This document shows, piece by piece, positions 38,836 to 48,192 of a DNA stretch of 64,000 bases (position 1 is its first letter; each line of letters starts with the position of its first letter). Position numbers and translations under genes: made by a program. This DNA is from an uncultured Pseudomonadales bacterium (GTDB taxonomy: Bacteria > Pseudomonadota > Gammaproteobacteria > Pseudomonadales > Azotimanducaceae). The notes beneath the pieces are model-generated. The model saw only the letters and a list, made by a program, of their open reading frames with translations. It did not search any database and was not told the origin of the DNA. The stretch is taken from contig CALHVX010000029.1 of assembly GCA_938036875.1 (NCBI GenBank), positions 1-64,000 of the forward strand. Direction: 5' to 3'.

Positions 38836-40014
38836 TCACTTAATCAGCGGGTCATACAACGCAGGCGTTACCGGGCCTTCGTTATGCTGTAATCGTTCAT
38901 CAAATACTGGCAGCGCAAAATACCCCAGCGTATCCGCCTCGAGCTGAGCGATACGCCAACCGAGACGTTCCGCGCTTTGGCCAACCGCATGAAGCAACTC
39001 CGCGCCTGGCAGCAGTGGTTCATCCGTTGCCTGCGCCTGAGCCGCTCTGGCCTCCATCACTTGTAGGGCAACCAAGCTAACTTGGCTCTCGTGCAAACCT
39101 TCAAGCTCCGATTCTAAGCTGCTATCGGCAGCCAGCACCCGCTGCAACCGCTCCAATCGCCAGCCCAACTCTACGCTCGGCACCAGCAAACCTGCCTCAG
39201 TCGCGCCCAAGCCCCCTAGCGGGGAGTCTGGATTTTGCCAAGCTAGCTGTATCGGCCGGAGCAAAGCTTCCACCTCAGCCAGCGTGAGCCCGCTTAAAAT
39301 TGGCGGCCACCGCTGTTCAACCGCTAATTCTACTTCAGTAAAGGCCTTAGGTGAGAGGTCGGGGTTCAATTTTTCTGCCGTGTGAGGCGATAAATGCGGC
39401 TCTGACAGCAAAAGCGCACCCGGGTGAACGCCTAATGCCCAGCATCCCAACGCCTCAGCGTCAGCGCTAGCCTCATTTTCGGGCTCTAAACCATCCTCTG
39501 GCGCCAGGCGATACGGCTGCAGCACCCAGTGGGCCTGCTCATTCAACATGGCTCCAGCCTGGGCCTGTAAGACCCAATCCGGATGCCGCAAATCCACGCC
39601 AACCCGCCAACGCTCGCTTTGAGACTCTGCCAGGGGCTGGGTCTGTTGTTCTACCGGGCTGGCTTCGCCAGCGATGCCCGCCAGCCAACGGTGACCTTGG
39701 GTCTGGGCGGCCGCATTCTGCTGAGGTAACCAGCGGAATATCCAGCTGGCCAGCAGATGGGTTGTCGCCCCCGGGGGCAACAGAGCTTGGGCCCGCAATA
39801 ACTCCCGCTGCCAGACATATGTTTGTAACGGGCTCCAATCCAGACCACCAAAAACCCCAGGCCAATGGGGCACGTACCACCGCCGGTCCCGCAACGCTTG
39901 GAACCAAGCCGGAGCTGCCGCTAAGCCGAGCGCAACCAGGCTGCGGTTTTGATCTACAAAGGCCTGGACTTCAGCGGCCAGGGCAGCCGCAGCGGGATCG
40001 TCAGCGCGACGCAT
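38836..40014 (-). CDS. Degenerate acyl-CoA dehydrogenase-like protein
   Basis: WYVPHWPGVFGGLDWSPLQTYVWQREL resembles the ACAD N-terminal region; C-terminal ACAD signature not seen; start approximate. Confidence 0.55.
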   Translation of the reverse strand: MRRADDPAAAALAAEVQAFVDQNRSLVALGLAAAPAWFQALRDRRWYVPHWPGVFGGLDWSPLQTYVWQRELLRAQALLPPGATTHLLASWIFRWLPQQNAAAQTQGHRWLAGIAGEASPVEQQTQPLAESQSERWRVGVDLRHPDWVLQAQAGAMLNEQAHWVLQPYRLAPEDGLEPENEASADAEALGCWALGVHPGALLLSEPHLSPHTAEKLNPDLSPKAFTEVELAVEQRWPPILSGLTLAEVEALLRPIQLAWQNPDSPLGGLGATEAGLLVPSVELGWRLERLQRVLAADSSLESELEGLHESQVSLVALQVMEARAAQAQATDEPLLPGAELLHAVGQSAERLGWRIAQLEADTLGYFALPVFDERLQHNEGPVTPALYDPLIK

Positions 40015-40237
40015 GCAAGCCCCCGCCGCCAAATCTGCCCGAATCCGATGTCAACAACATAACGCTCTATTTTTCCTATACGCGGGCCCTGTGCACTGAG
40101 CTGGCTAACAAGGCAATCGCCAGTGGGTTCAAACCCAATAATACCAATACCAACCCAACATCAGAGCGGCATGGAAAAACATCAGCAATACGGGCACCAT
40201 GCTCGCTACAGAGCAACGCACGCGAGCGAGCAAAGCC

Positions 40238-41095
40238 ATGGCCTACACTACCATCAACTATGAGTTGGACAACGGCGTCCTAACCATCACTTTGGACCGT
40301 CCCGAGAAGCTCAACGCCTTCACTCGAGACATGTTGCACGAGATGTGCGATGCGCTGGATCGTGCCGATGCCGACGACAATGTGCGCGCCATTATTGTCA
40401 CCGGCGCAGGACGCGCCTTTTGCGCCGGGGCCGATCTGTCTGCCGGAGCCGAGACCTTTGATGCCAATGGACGTGAAGATCGTGAGAGCGGATTGCATCC
40501 CGATGGCGGCGGGATCTTGACCCTACGTATATACGAATGCAAAAAGCCAATCATTGCGGCGATCAACGGTCCAGCCGTTGGCGTTGGGGTCACCATGACC
40601 CTACCCATGGATATACGCATCGCTAGTGACAACGCTAAGTTCGGCTTTGTGTTTGCTCGCCGGGGCATTGTGCCCGAAGCTTGCTCTAGCTATTTCTTGC
40701 CTAGGGTTGTCGGTATCAGCAAAGCGTTAGAATGGTGCTATAGCGGCAAGGTGTTTCCAGCGCAAGAAGCACTGGATGGTGGCTTGCTCCGCAGCTTGCA
40801 CGACAAAGCTGAACTTATGCCAACCGCACGCCATATTGCCCAAGAGATTGCGGACAACACCTCCCCCGTCTCGGTCACCCTGATTCGGCAGATGATGTGG
40901 AAGAACCTAGGCGCCGACCATCCTATGGAAGCACATAAGTTGGATTCCCGCGGCATCTATCATCTGGGCAAATCTCCAGACGCTAAAGAAGGGGTCACTT
41001 CCTTTTTAGAGAAACGACCCCCACAGTTTCCTAGCAAAGTCAGTTCCGACCTCCCTGAGTTTTATCCTTGGTGGTCAAAGCGCGATTTTTCCTAG
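40238..41095 (+). CDS. Enoyl-CoA hydratase/isomerase (crotonase) family protein
   Basis: TLDRPEKLNAFTRDM, GAGRAFCAGADLS, AINGPAVGVGVTMTLPMDIRIASDNAKFGFVFARRGIVPEACSSYFLPR; start set to MAYTTIN. Confidence 0.92.
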   Translation: MAYTTINYELDNGVLTITLDRPEKLNAFTRDMLHEMCDALDRADADDNVRAIIVTGAGRAFCAGADLSAGAETFDANGREDRESGLHPDGGGILTLRIYECKKPIIAAINGPAVGVGVTMTLPMDIRIASDNAKFGFVFARRGIVPEACSSYFLPRVVGISKALEWCYSGKVFPAQEALDGGLLRSLHDKAELMPTARHIAQEIADNTSPVSVTLIRQMMWKNLGADHPMEAHKLDSRGIYHLGKSPDAKEGVTSFLEKRPPQFPSKVSSDLPEFYPWWSKRDFS

Positions 41096-41127
41096 TCAAC
41101 AGCAACAATAGAAAAGGATCACCTACG

Positions 41128-41367
41128 ATGAGCGAAATACCTATACCGCAAAAAGCGCCATACCCTGTTGAAGTCGAGGCCGGCAAAAAATATTTTTGGT
41201 GCGCGTGCGGACGCAGCAACAAGCAACCATTTTGCGATGGCAGCCACGAAGGCACCGATATTACGCCGGCCATGCACACCGCTGAAGAAAGCAAGACCTT
41301 ATATTTCTGTGGTTGCAAACGCACCCAAGCTGTACCTCTGTGCGACGGCAGCCACAGCAAGCTCTAG
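41128..41367 (+). CDS. CDGSH iron-sulfur protein with two CDGSH motifs
   Basis: CACGRSNKQPFCDGSH and CGCKRTQAVPLCDGSH. Confidence 0.93.
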   Translation: MSEIPIPQKAPYPVEVEAGKKYFWCACGRSNKQPFCDGSHEGTDITPAMHTAEESKTLYFCGCKRTQAVPLCDGSHSKL

Positions 41368-41407
41368 CGCAATCCAACTTCACGTAAGCAGCAACTGGTA
41401 GTTATAC

Positions 41408-44167
41408 ATGGTGTTCAGCTGGTTCAAAAAGCGCGGCGGGCAAAACCCGTCCGGCAACGCAGATCGTAAAGCAGAAAGCAAAGCGGAGCCTAAAGGCAAC
41501 ACCGCAAAGCCAACAGAACCGCTCGCCAAAGCCTCTGCTAGCAATCCGTTGGCACTGGCAGCAGCCCCGGTGCTGCAAGCCCAAGATGCCAAGCTAGCCC
41601 AACAGGCGCTAGCACAACTCACTGATCCGCAAGTCATCACTTACGTGGCGTTGCAAAAAGCGAACCTACGCGACCTTGCTCTGGAACTCCCGCAGATGCG
41701 CACCGAAGCGGCTCTCCACGTCATGGAGAAGCAAAGTCGCGAGCGCAACAAAGGTATCAATCGGTTCGCGCGCAACAGCCTAGAAAAAATCAAAACCCAA
41801 CGTCGTGAGGCGAGCGAGCTGTGGGCGCGCGGCGCAGAGTTGAACCAGGCACTTGGCAAGCACAACAACGAAACCCAAGCGCAAAGCCTTACCTATGCTC
41901 AACGCGAAGCTGTAGTTCTACAGCTGCAAACCGAGTACAGCGACAATGCCGCGCAGTACCAGCAAATGGTTACCGAACTCGCAGCATGTGACATCACGCT
42001 AGAACCTTTTCCCGCTATGGTTGTGGTTGAACTGCAACCACCGGAACCGGAACTGACGCCAACAACGGTTGATGCACCAGCGCCTGTTGATCTGGCTGCA
42101 AACCCAATGCCCACCGCAGCACAAATCGCGCAAGTTGAGCAGCTAGCAAAGGCCATCAACGAGCTACGCCAGCCGCTTGTAAAGGACGGTCAAGCTGCCG
42201 CCGCTAGCGCCGCCGTTTTTGCCGATTTGATGACCCAATTACCCGGCTTGCAGCAAAGTTGGCAGGCACTGAGTCCAGAGCTGGATGGCTTAGAGCTAGG
42301 TACTGATCTTGCGGCCACCACCGCATCGGTGAACGCTGCGCTGCGCGAGCTGGAACAGCTAACCACCGCTTGTGTTGCCTTAGATGAGCTGGCCCAACAG
42401 CAATCCAGTGCAGCCTTGCCAACTAGACCGGACATACAGCTGAACCAACCCAGCGATGAAACGCTCAGCCTATTTACTAGCTACCAAGAATCCATTGCTG
42501 ATGCAGCAAAAACCAGCAAGTTGCAGCTGCGTAAATTGCGTTGGCCAGACTGGGCCCAAACCAACGCAGCAATTTCAGCACCTTTTGCTCAGCGTGATGC
42601 TATCCAATCTGAGCAACGTTGGATCGATGAACAGAAACAAACCCTCAACCACCAGCTGGACAAGGTGCTAGACGGCCTAACGGAATCGCTAGATGCTGGC
42701 CAGGCAGCCCAAAGTAAAGCCCAAATGGGCCAGGTGCGGCGTCTAAAGCAAGCCTTGGGCAAACTCAATCCTGACCAAAATGCGCGCTTCAACGCGTTGA
42801 ATGCAAAACTTACCGAGCTGGTGGATTGGCAAACCTTTGCAACCGGTCCAAAACGCCAAGCGTTGGTCGATGCAATGACGCTGATTGCCGACACCCCTCT
42901 AGACCCAGAAGCACAAGCCACCCGGGTTAAACAGCTACGTTCACAATGGAACGAGTTAGGCAGTGTCTCGAAGGCGGCAGACCGACGGTTGGCCGATCGC
43001 TTCAACGCCCAAGCGCAAACGGCTTTTGATCACTGCCGTGAACATTTTGCACAGTTAGCGGAGCAACGGGCAGCCAACACCGCACAACGCGAGCAAATTT
43101 GCGCCCAGCTCAGCGACTATATCAACACCACAGAGCTAGATAACGGTGATGTGAAAGCGGCGGAGCAAATTCTGCGCACCGCGCGGGAGGCTTGGCGCCA
43201 GTGCTACCCCGTGGAGCGCAAAACGTCCAAGCCGCTGGAGAAAACCTTTGAAGGTTTGCAAGAACAACTGCATGAAAAGATCAAAGCCGTTTGGACCGCC
43301 AACGAAACAGCCAAGCAGGGGTTGCTAGAAACCGCTCAAACGTTAGCTGCCGCAACCGATAGCGATCTAGGTGATCGCATCAACCAAGCCAAAGGTCTGC
43401 AAAAACAATGGCAGCAAATCGGCCCCATGCCACGCGGCGGTGAGCGCAAACTGTGGCTGGCGTTCCGCGAAGCCTGCGATGCCTTGTTCAATGAACGCGA
43501 TGGCGCAAAGCAAGAGCAACAGGCGGCCGATCAAGCCGCTATTACTGCCTTAACCGCACAAGTGGACGCCTTTGCCAAACAGGTAGAAGAAACCTCCGCT
43601 AGCGATGCCAGCGCCGAACAGCTTCGAGCCGCACGCACAACGTTCAACGATGCCCAAGGCAACCTACCCGGCGGTGCCTATAACCAAATCAAACGCCGTT
43701 TTGATGGTCTGTGCAAAGACTACGAAGGCCTACTCCAAGTCCAACAACGTCAAGCGCTACACCAGCGCATCGAAGATTTGGCAACTTGGGATACCGCCAC
43801 CACCAACGCAGGTAGCGATGCCGCCCTGCCAGATAACGCGGATGCAAAACTGTTGCAAGGGCTGGACCCAGCGCCGGCTGAGGCGCCAACCATCGAGTCC
43901 TTACAGCGCCTAGTGTTGGTCGCCGAGATACTGGCAGAGGTGCCATCACCACCGGCCGATGAAGCACTGCGCCTACAAGTGCAAGTAGAACGTTTGCAGC
44001 AGTCGATGGGTCAACAAAGCGCGGTTGCTAGCAACCCAGGGGATGCTCAATGGGTTGAGCTGGCGCTACAGTGGTGCGCACAACGTCCCAAGCCTCAAGA
44101 CGAAGTGGTTAGCACACTACAGCAGCGCTACTTTGGGGCGCTACGTAGCGCCTTGTCTAAGGTTTGA
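41408..44167 (+). CDS. DUF349 domain-containing protein
   Basis: 919 aa; repeated W-x-x-CYPVERKTSKPLEKTFEGLQEQL / LQKQWQQIGPMPRGGERKLWLAFREACDALF units. Confidence 0.87.
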   Translation: MVFSWFKKRGGQNPSGNADRKAESKAEPKGNTAKPTEPLAKASASNPLALAAAPVLQAQDAKLAQQALAQLTDPQVITYVALQKANLRDLALELPQMRTEAALHVMEKQSRERNKGINRFARNSLEKIKTQRREASELWARGAELNQALGKHNNETQAQSLTYAQREAVVLQLQTEYSDNAAQYQQMVTELAACDITLEPFPAMVVVELQPPEPELTPTTVDAPAPVDLAANPMPTAAQIAQVEQLAKAINELRQPLVKDGQAAAASAAVFADLMTQLPGLQQSWQALSPELDGLELGTDLAATTASVNAALRELEQLTTACVALDELAQQQSSAALPTRPDIQLNQPSDETLSLFTSYQESIADAAKTSKLQLRKLRWPDWAQTNAAISAPFAQRDAIQSEQRWIDEQKQTLNHQLDKVLDGLTESLDAGQAAQSKAQMGQVRRLKQALGKLNPDQNARFNALNAKLTELVDWQTFATGPKRQALVDAMTLIADTPLDPEAQATRVKQLRSQWNELGSVSKAADRRLADRFNAQAQTAFDHCREHFAQLAEQRAANTAQREQICAQLSDYINTTELDNGDVKAAEQILRTAREAWRQCYPVERKTSKPLEKTFEGLQEQLHEKIKAVWTANETAKQGLLETAQTLAAATDSDLGDRINQAKGLQKQWQQIGPMPRGGERKLWLAFREACDALFNERDGAKQEQQAADQAAITALTAQVDAFAKQVEETSASDASAEQLRAARTTFNDAQGNLPGGAYNQIKRRFDGLCKDYEGLLQVQQRQALHQRIEDLATWDTATTNAGSDAALPDNADAKLLQGLDPAPAEAPTIESLQRLVLVAEILAEVPSPPADEALRLQVQVERLQQSMGQQSAVASNPGDAQWVELALQWCAQRPKPQDEVVSTLQQRYFGALRSALSKV

Positions 44168-44180
44168 GACTAACCAAGCA

Positions 44181-45530
44181 CTAAAGTGGGAAGCGCAACT
44201 CAATGTGCGCGCCACCTAAAGTGCTTTCGCTGATCTCCATCTCACCGCGGTATAGGGCGAGCAACTCCGCCACCACCGACAACCCAATACCCTGCCCCGG
44301 TTGCACTTGGTCAGCTCGGGTACCTCTAGCCAACACCTGCTCACGCATGCTGGCATCTATGCCAGGTCCATCGTCCTCAACAACAATACGCACCCACTCA
44401 TCCACCTGCGCGCGGATGCGTATCTTGCTACCCGTGTACTTGAATCCGTTCTCGAGCAAATTGCCAAAGATCTCCAGCAAATCACGTTCATCACCGCGCA
44501 CGCTTACGCTTTCGTTTACCTCCAAAGCCACCTCAATACCACGATCCATGTAGGCCGTGTTAAGCGCACGCAACAACCGCTCTAGCAGTGTGTGGACAAC
44601 TACCGGCTTACCGATGATGACCGGGCCGGAGACCGAAGCACGGCTGAGCTGGTAGCTAACGCTGCTTTCCATGCGTTCTAGCTGATCACTGAGCAACTCT
44701 AACTTGCTAGCATCAGCCGCACTTGTCTTTGAGATGCCACGCAAACCGTTATGCAACACTGCTAACGGTGTTTTCAACGAGTGGGCTAAGTCTTCAAGGG
44801 CCTTACGGTAGCGACTGCGGTTGCGTTTTTCGTGCTCAACAAACCGATCTAAGTTGCTCGCTAACCCTTGCAGCTCATGAGGATAAGCTTCGGACAAACG
44901 TTCTCGATCTCCACGTTCCAACGCTGCCACCTCTTCGGTCATGGTGCGCAAGGGCCGTAACCCCCAACGCACCGCCAAAATTTGAGCCAACACAAACAAA
45001 CCAAGGACACCCAGCAACCCCAAATAAAGGTTACGCCGAAAGCTGGCAATGCTGGAGTCGTAGCTGATGCGATCCACCAACACGTTAAACACTAGCTCCC
45101 GGTCAACACTGCCCTCCCAAATGACGGCGTAGCTCAAGTAGTAAGCGTCCAGGTTGTTCAACGTAGCTTCACCAAAGCGAAACTGCCCGGGTAGCAACTG
45201 GTAAATTTCAGGTGGCAAATCGAAGTCCTCACCTAGGTGCGAGGGAGAGCGCCAGAAGGATTCGCCTTGAGTGGACAGCACGGTGGCATACAATCCGGAT
45301 TGGGGTTGACCTAAACGCGGCTCAGGCAGCTCCGAGGTGAAATCTAGATGACCTTCGTGGTCGCTTGCGGTGCCCATGAGCGAAAATATCATGAGCCGCA
45401 ATTGCTCTTCGGCGCCCGCGCTGACACTGGCTTGAAAGGAGCGGTCTAAAACCAGGCTTGCCAAGGTAAGACATATCCCGAGCACAACGGTAGTGACTAG
45501 CAGTAAACGAGTCTGAATTCCCGAGCGCAT
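44181..45530 (-). CDS. PhoQ-like sensor histidine kinase
   Basis: H-box ALEDLAHSLKTPLAVLHN, two TM segments, N/G boxes NLLENGFKYT, VEDDGPGID, GQGIGLSVV. Confidence 0.92.
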   Translation of the reverse strand: MRSGIQTRLLLVTTVVLGICLTLASLVLDRSFQASVSAGAEEQLRLMIFSLMGTASDHEGHLDFTSELPEPRLGQPQSGLYATVLSTQGESFWRSPSHLGEDFDLPPEIYQLLPGQFRFGEATLNNLDAYYLSYAVIWEGSVDRELVFNVLVDRISYDSSIASFRRNLYLGLLGVLGLFVLAQILAVRWGLRPLRTMTEEVAALERGDRERLSEAYPHELQGLASNLDRFVEHEKRNRSRYRKALEDLAHSLKTPLAVLHNGLRGISKTSAADASKLELLSDQLERMESSVSYQLSRASVSGPVIIGKPVVVHTLLERLLRALNTAYMDRGIEVALEVNESVSVRGDERDLLEIFGNLLENGFKYTGSKIRIRAQVDEWVRIVVEDDGPGIDASMREQVLARGTRADQVQPGQGIGLSVVAELLALYRGEMEISESTLGGAHIELRFPL

Positions 45531-45582
45531 GGGGGTTAGCTGCGCACGTTAACGGCGAAGCCCAAAGGGCATCAGCAGCGCA

Positions 45583-46257
45583 CTAGCTGGGCGTTTCGCG
45601 CAGCAAACGATAGCCCTGGCCACGCACGGTTCTAATCGGATTGATCGGTGTTAGCTTCTTGCGCAACCGACCCACAAACACCTCGATAACGTTGCTGTCT
45701 CGGTCAAAATCTTGTTCGTACAAATGATCGGTCAGCTCGGTTTTGGATACCACTCGATCTGGGTTCAAGATCAAATACTCCAACACTTTGTATTCATAGG
45801 CGGTGAGTTCAATCAGCACATCACTCACGCGGACCTCTTTTTTAGCGGTATCAACGCTGAGCTCACCTTGTCGCAACACCGGTGCTGCATAACCCGCAGC
45901 ACGCCGTACTAAGGCATTGATCCGCGCTAGCAACTCTTCCGCCTGAAAAGGTTTGGTCAGGTAGTCATCGGCACCCGCTTCCAAGCCAAGCACTTTGTCT
46001 TCCCAATGGCTGCGCGCGGTCAGGACCAGCACCGGAAACTTGCGCTCTTCAGCACGCAAAGTGCTAATCAGCTCCATGCCGTCCATCTTGGGTAAACCCA
46101 GATCAACAATGGCTACGTCGTAGGCGTATTCGCGGCCAAAATACAGACCTTCTTCGCCATCCGCCGCAACATCCACGGCAAAACCTTGAGCTTTTAGGTC
46201 CGCATCTAGCTGCTCACGCAGCGCCTGTTCATCTTCTACAACTAGTACTCGCACCAT
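45583..46257 (-). CDS. PhoP-like OmpR-family response regulator
   Basis: VLVVEDEQALREQL, VDLGLPKMDGMELI, LTARSHWEDKVLGLEAGADDYLTKPF, wHTH C-terminus. Confidence 0.94.
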   Translation of the reverse strand: MVRVLVVEDEQALREQLDADLKAQGFAVDVAADGEEGLYFGREYAYDVAIVDLGLPKMDGMELISTLRAEERKFPVLVLTARSHWEDKVLGLEAGADDYLTKPFQAEELLARINALVRRAAGYAAPVLRQGELSVDTAKKEVRVSDVLIELTAYEYKVLEYLILNPDRVVSKTELTDHLYEQDFDRDSNVIEVFVGRLRKKLTPINPIRTVRGQGYRLLRETPS

Positions 46258-46274
46258 AACTCCAAAATCTGTGG

Positions 46275-46628
46275 CTAACGCTTTTGCAGGCGTCCATCTG
46301 CATGGACAAAAAAGGTGGTGACCCGTTCGCCATCAAGCAGGGTACGCACATTCACCCCGGGGCTACCTTGGCGTTTGCCTGCCGATGCCGCTAGTACCCG
46401 CCCACCCGTTTCGCGCCGCACAATGCGGATCGCACGCTCTACCGAAACATTGCCGGTAGCCACCGGCGCAAGCTGATTTGGCACCAGCTCGTTAGGCGTC
46501 AAGTGTTGCTCCCACAAAGCCTCTTGGGCCTGGGCAACCGGGCTCACCAAACTTGCCACCGAGGTGACAAGCAAGAAGGCCAGTAGCCTCAAGCTTCGCT
46601 GCATTTTTGGAGTGTGGGTAATCAACAT
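46275..46628 (-). CDS. Small exported PepSY-like protein
   Basis: Signal peptide; VSVERAIRIVRRETGGRVLAAS...GVNVRTLLDGERVTTFFVHADGRL. Confidence 0.65.
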   Translation of the reverse strand: MLITHTPKMQRSLRLLAFLLVTSVASLVSPVAQAQEALWEQHLTPNELVPNQLAPVATGNVSVERAIRIVRRETGGRVLAASAGKRQGSPGVNVRTLLDGERVTTFFVHADGRLQKR

Positions 46629-46649
46629 ATCTGTGTATTGTACTGAACT

Positions 46650-47249
46650 TTAGCCGGCTGGCGTGACATTAACCCGCACACGCAACGTGGGACCGGGGTC
46701 TCGATTCATGCGTGTGGTATGGGTTTGGCCAGCATAGGCGTAGGTAACTCGGTAACCGGCAGCTCGCTCTTCTTCTCGAATCTCACGCTCGGTATGGCAC
46801 ACCTGCTCATTGCGATAGCGCCTCTCACCCTCAGGAGCCCGCCGATTGCGGGCGATATCTGCGCCTATACTGCCGCCCAACAGGGCACCTACCGCGGTGC
46901 CAACCTGGCGATTGCGCTTGTGGTGGCCCACCGCGTTACCAATGGCCCCACCAATCACGGCCCCCAAAATGGGCGCGGTCGCCCCACCACGGCGGCGCTG
47001 AGCCTGGTAAGATACCTGCTCTTCTCGACATACCTCGGTGGGCACCGAATAGCTCACCCGCTCATACAACGGCTCCACATGAACCACTTTGGCCTCATCA
47101 AAAACACCGGCTGCATGCGCCGTTGGCACCAGCAAACATACCGCTCCTAAAGTGCTAAAAAGTACGCCCGCCAACACACCGGATCCAGATCTGGACGAGG
47201 CCGATTCGCCCCCGCTGAAGGCGCGAGGTGTTTTGCTCAAACTACTCAT
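46650..47249 (-). CDS. Glycine-zipper 2TM (17-kDa antigen-like) protein
   Basis: APILGAVIGGAIGNAVGHHKRNRQVGTAVGALLGGSIGADIARN. Confidence 0.77.
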   Translation of the reverse strand: MSSLSKTPRAFSGGESASSRSGSGVLAGVLFSTLGAVCLLVPTAHAAGVFDEAKVVHVEPLYERVSYSVPTEVCREEQVSYQAQRRRGGATAPILGAVIGGAIGNAVGHHKRNRQVGTAVGALLGGSIGADIARNRRAPEGERRYRNEQVCHTEREIREEERAAGYRVTYAYAGQTHTTRMNRDPGPTLRVRVNVTPAG

Positions 47250-47393
47250 GTGGAGCAACTCCGAAGATTTCCAAGATGGCCCCCAGGTTAAGCCCGGGGG
47301 CCTGAACACTGTCTGAATCGGTGATACCGCTTAGGGAACCAACCAACAATGGGCAGTCTAATCTTGCTCAGCTTTGGCAAAAGTGAACACAAG

Positions 47394-48113
47394 ATGAACG
47401 AATCCAACTTAACCCCGACCTCAGCACAGCCAAGCGTCATCAATCGATTGCACCATTGGTTCACCAACAGCGTCCAGCATTTGGATGGGGTGGCCTCACT
47501 GTTGCTGCGCCTGATCCTTGGGCCGGTGCTAATCGCGGCAGGATGGGAAAAGATCACCGGGGACAACTGGTTTGCCTTCCAGCAGGAGGCCTTCCCCTTT
47601 CCCTTTAACGTGATGCCGGTAGAAATCTCCTGGTTTCTTGCCTCTTGGACCGAGTTTCTTGGCGGCATCGCTCTACTCTTCGGCTTTGCCACGCGCTGGG
47701 TTGCCATCCCCTTGGCAGTGACCATGTTTGTTGCCGGCTATGCCGTCCACCTGGACAACGGCTGGGCAGCGATTGCCCCATCTAATCCACCGGCGCATTG
47801 CATCCAGGGCACTTCAGCTCACGCTGAGGCCAACATTGCTCAGCGTTACATTCAGTGCACCAACGTCAACGAGCGAACCGTGGAGGCCTCAATCAGGCTC
47901 GCCAAAGCCAAAAGTTTGCTGCGTAAGCACGGCAACTTCAAATACCTCAATGGCAATGGCTCGCTGGTTAAACTCAACAACGGCATCGAATTCGCCGCCA
48001 GCTATTTTGCCATGCTCATGGCGCTGCTCATTATCGGTGGCGGCCGGTATTTCAGCCTAGATTACTACCTCAACCTACTGTGGAATCGGCGTCGTTATTC
48101 GTCTAATAACTAG
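47394..48113 (+). CDS. DoxX family membrane protein (HvfX-like)
   Basis: LRLILGPVLIAAGWEKITGDNWF, FLGGIALLFGFATRWVAIPLA; C-terminal LNNGIEFAASYFAMLMALLIIGGGRYFSLDYYLN. Confidence 0.77.
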   Translation: MNESNLTPTSAQPSVINRLHHWFTNSVQHLDGVASLLLRLILGPVLIAAGWEKITGDNWFAFQQEAFPFPFNVMPVEISWFLASWTEFLGGIALLFGFATRWVAIPLAVTMFVAGYAVHLDNGWAAIAPSNPPAHCIQGTSAHAEANIAQRYIQCTNVNERTVEASIRLAKAKSLLRKHGNFKYLNGNGSLVKLNNGIEFAASYFAMLMALLIIGGGRYFSLDYYLNLLWNRRRYSSNN

Positions 48114-48192
48114 CTTGCTACGGGAGTTCTACAGGACCTCATAGCTATCGATAGCTTTCGTAACATTTTTACTAAGAAATTAAGGGGTAGAC

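Noticed and set aside
36124-41367. Novel defence or toxin system among small hydrolases and CDGSH protein
   Set aside because: Genes match ordinary metabolic families (isochorismatase, alpha/beta hydrolase, ACAD, crotonase, CDGSH); no nuclease, sensor or mobile context.
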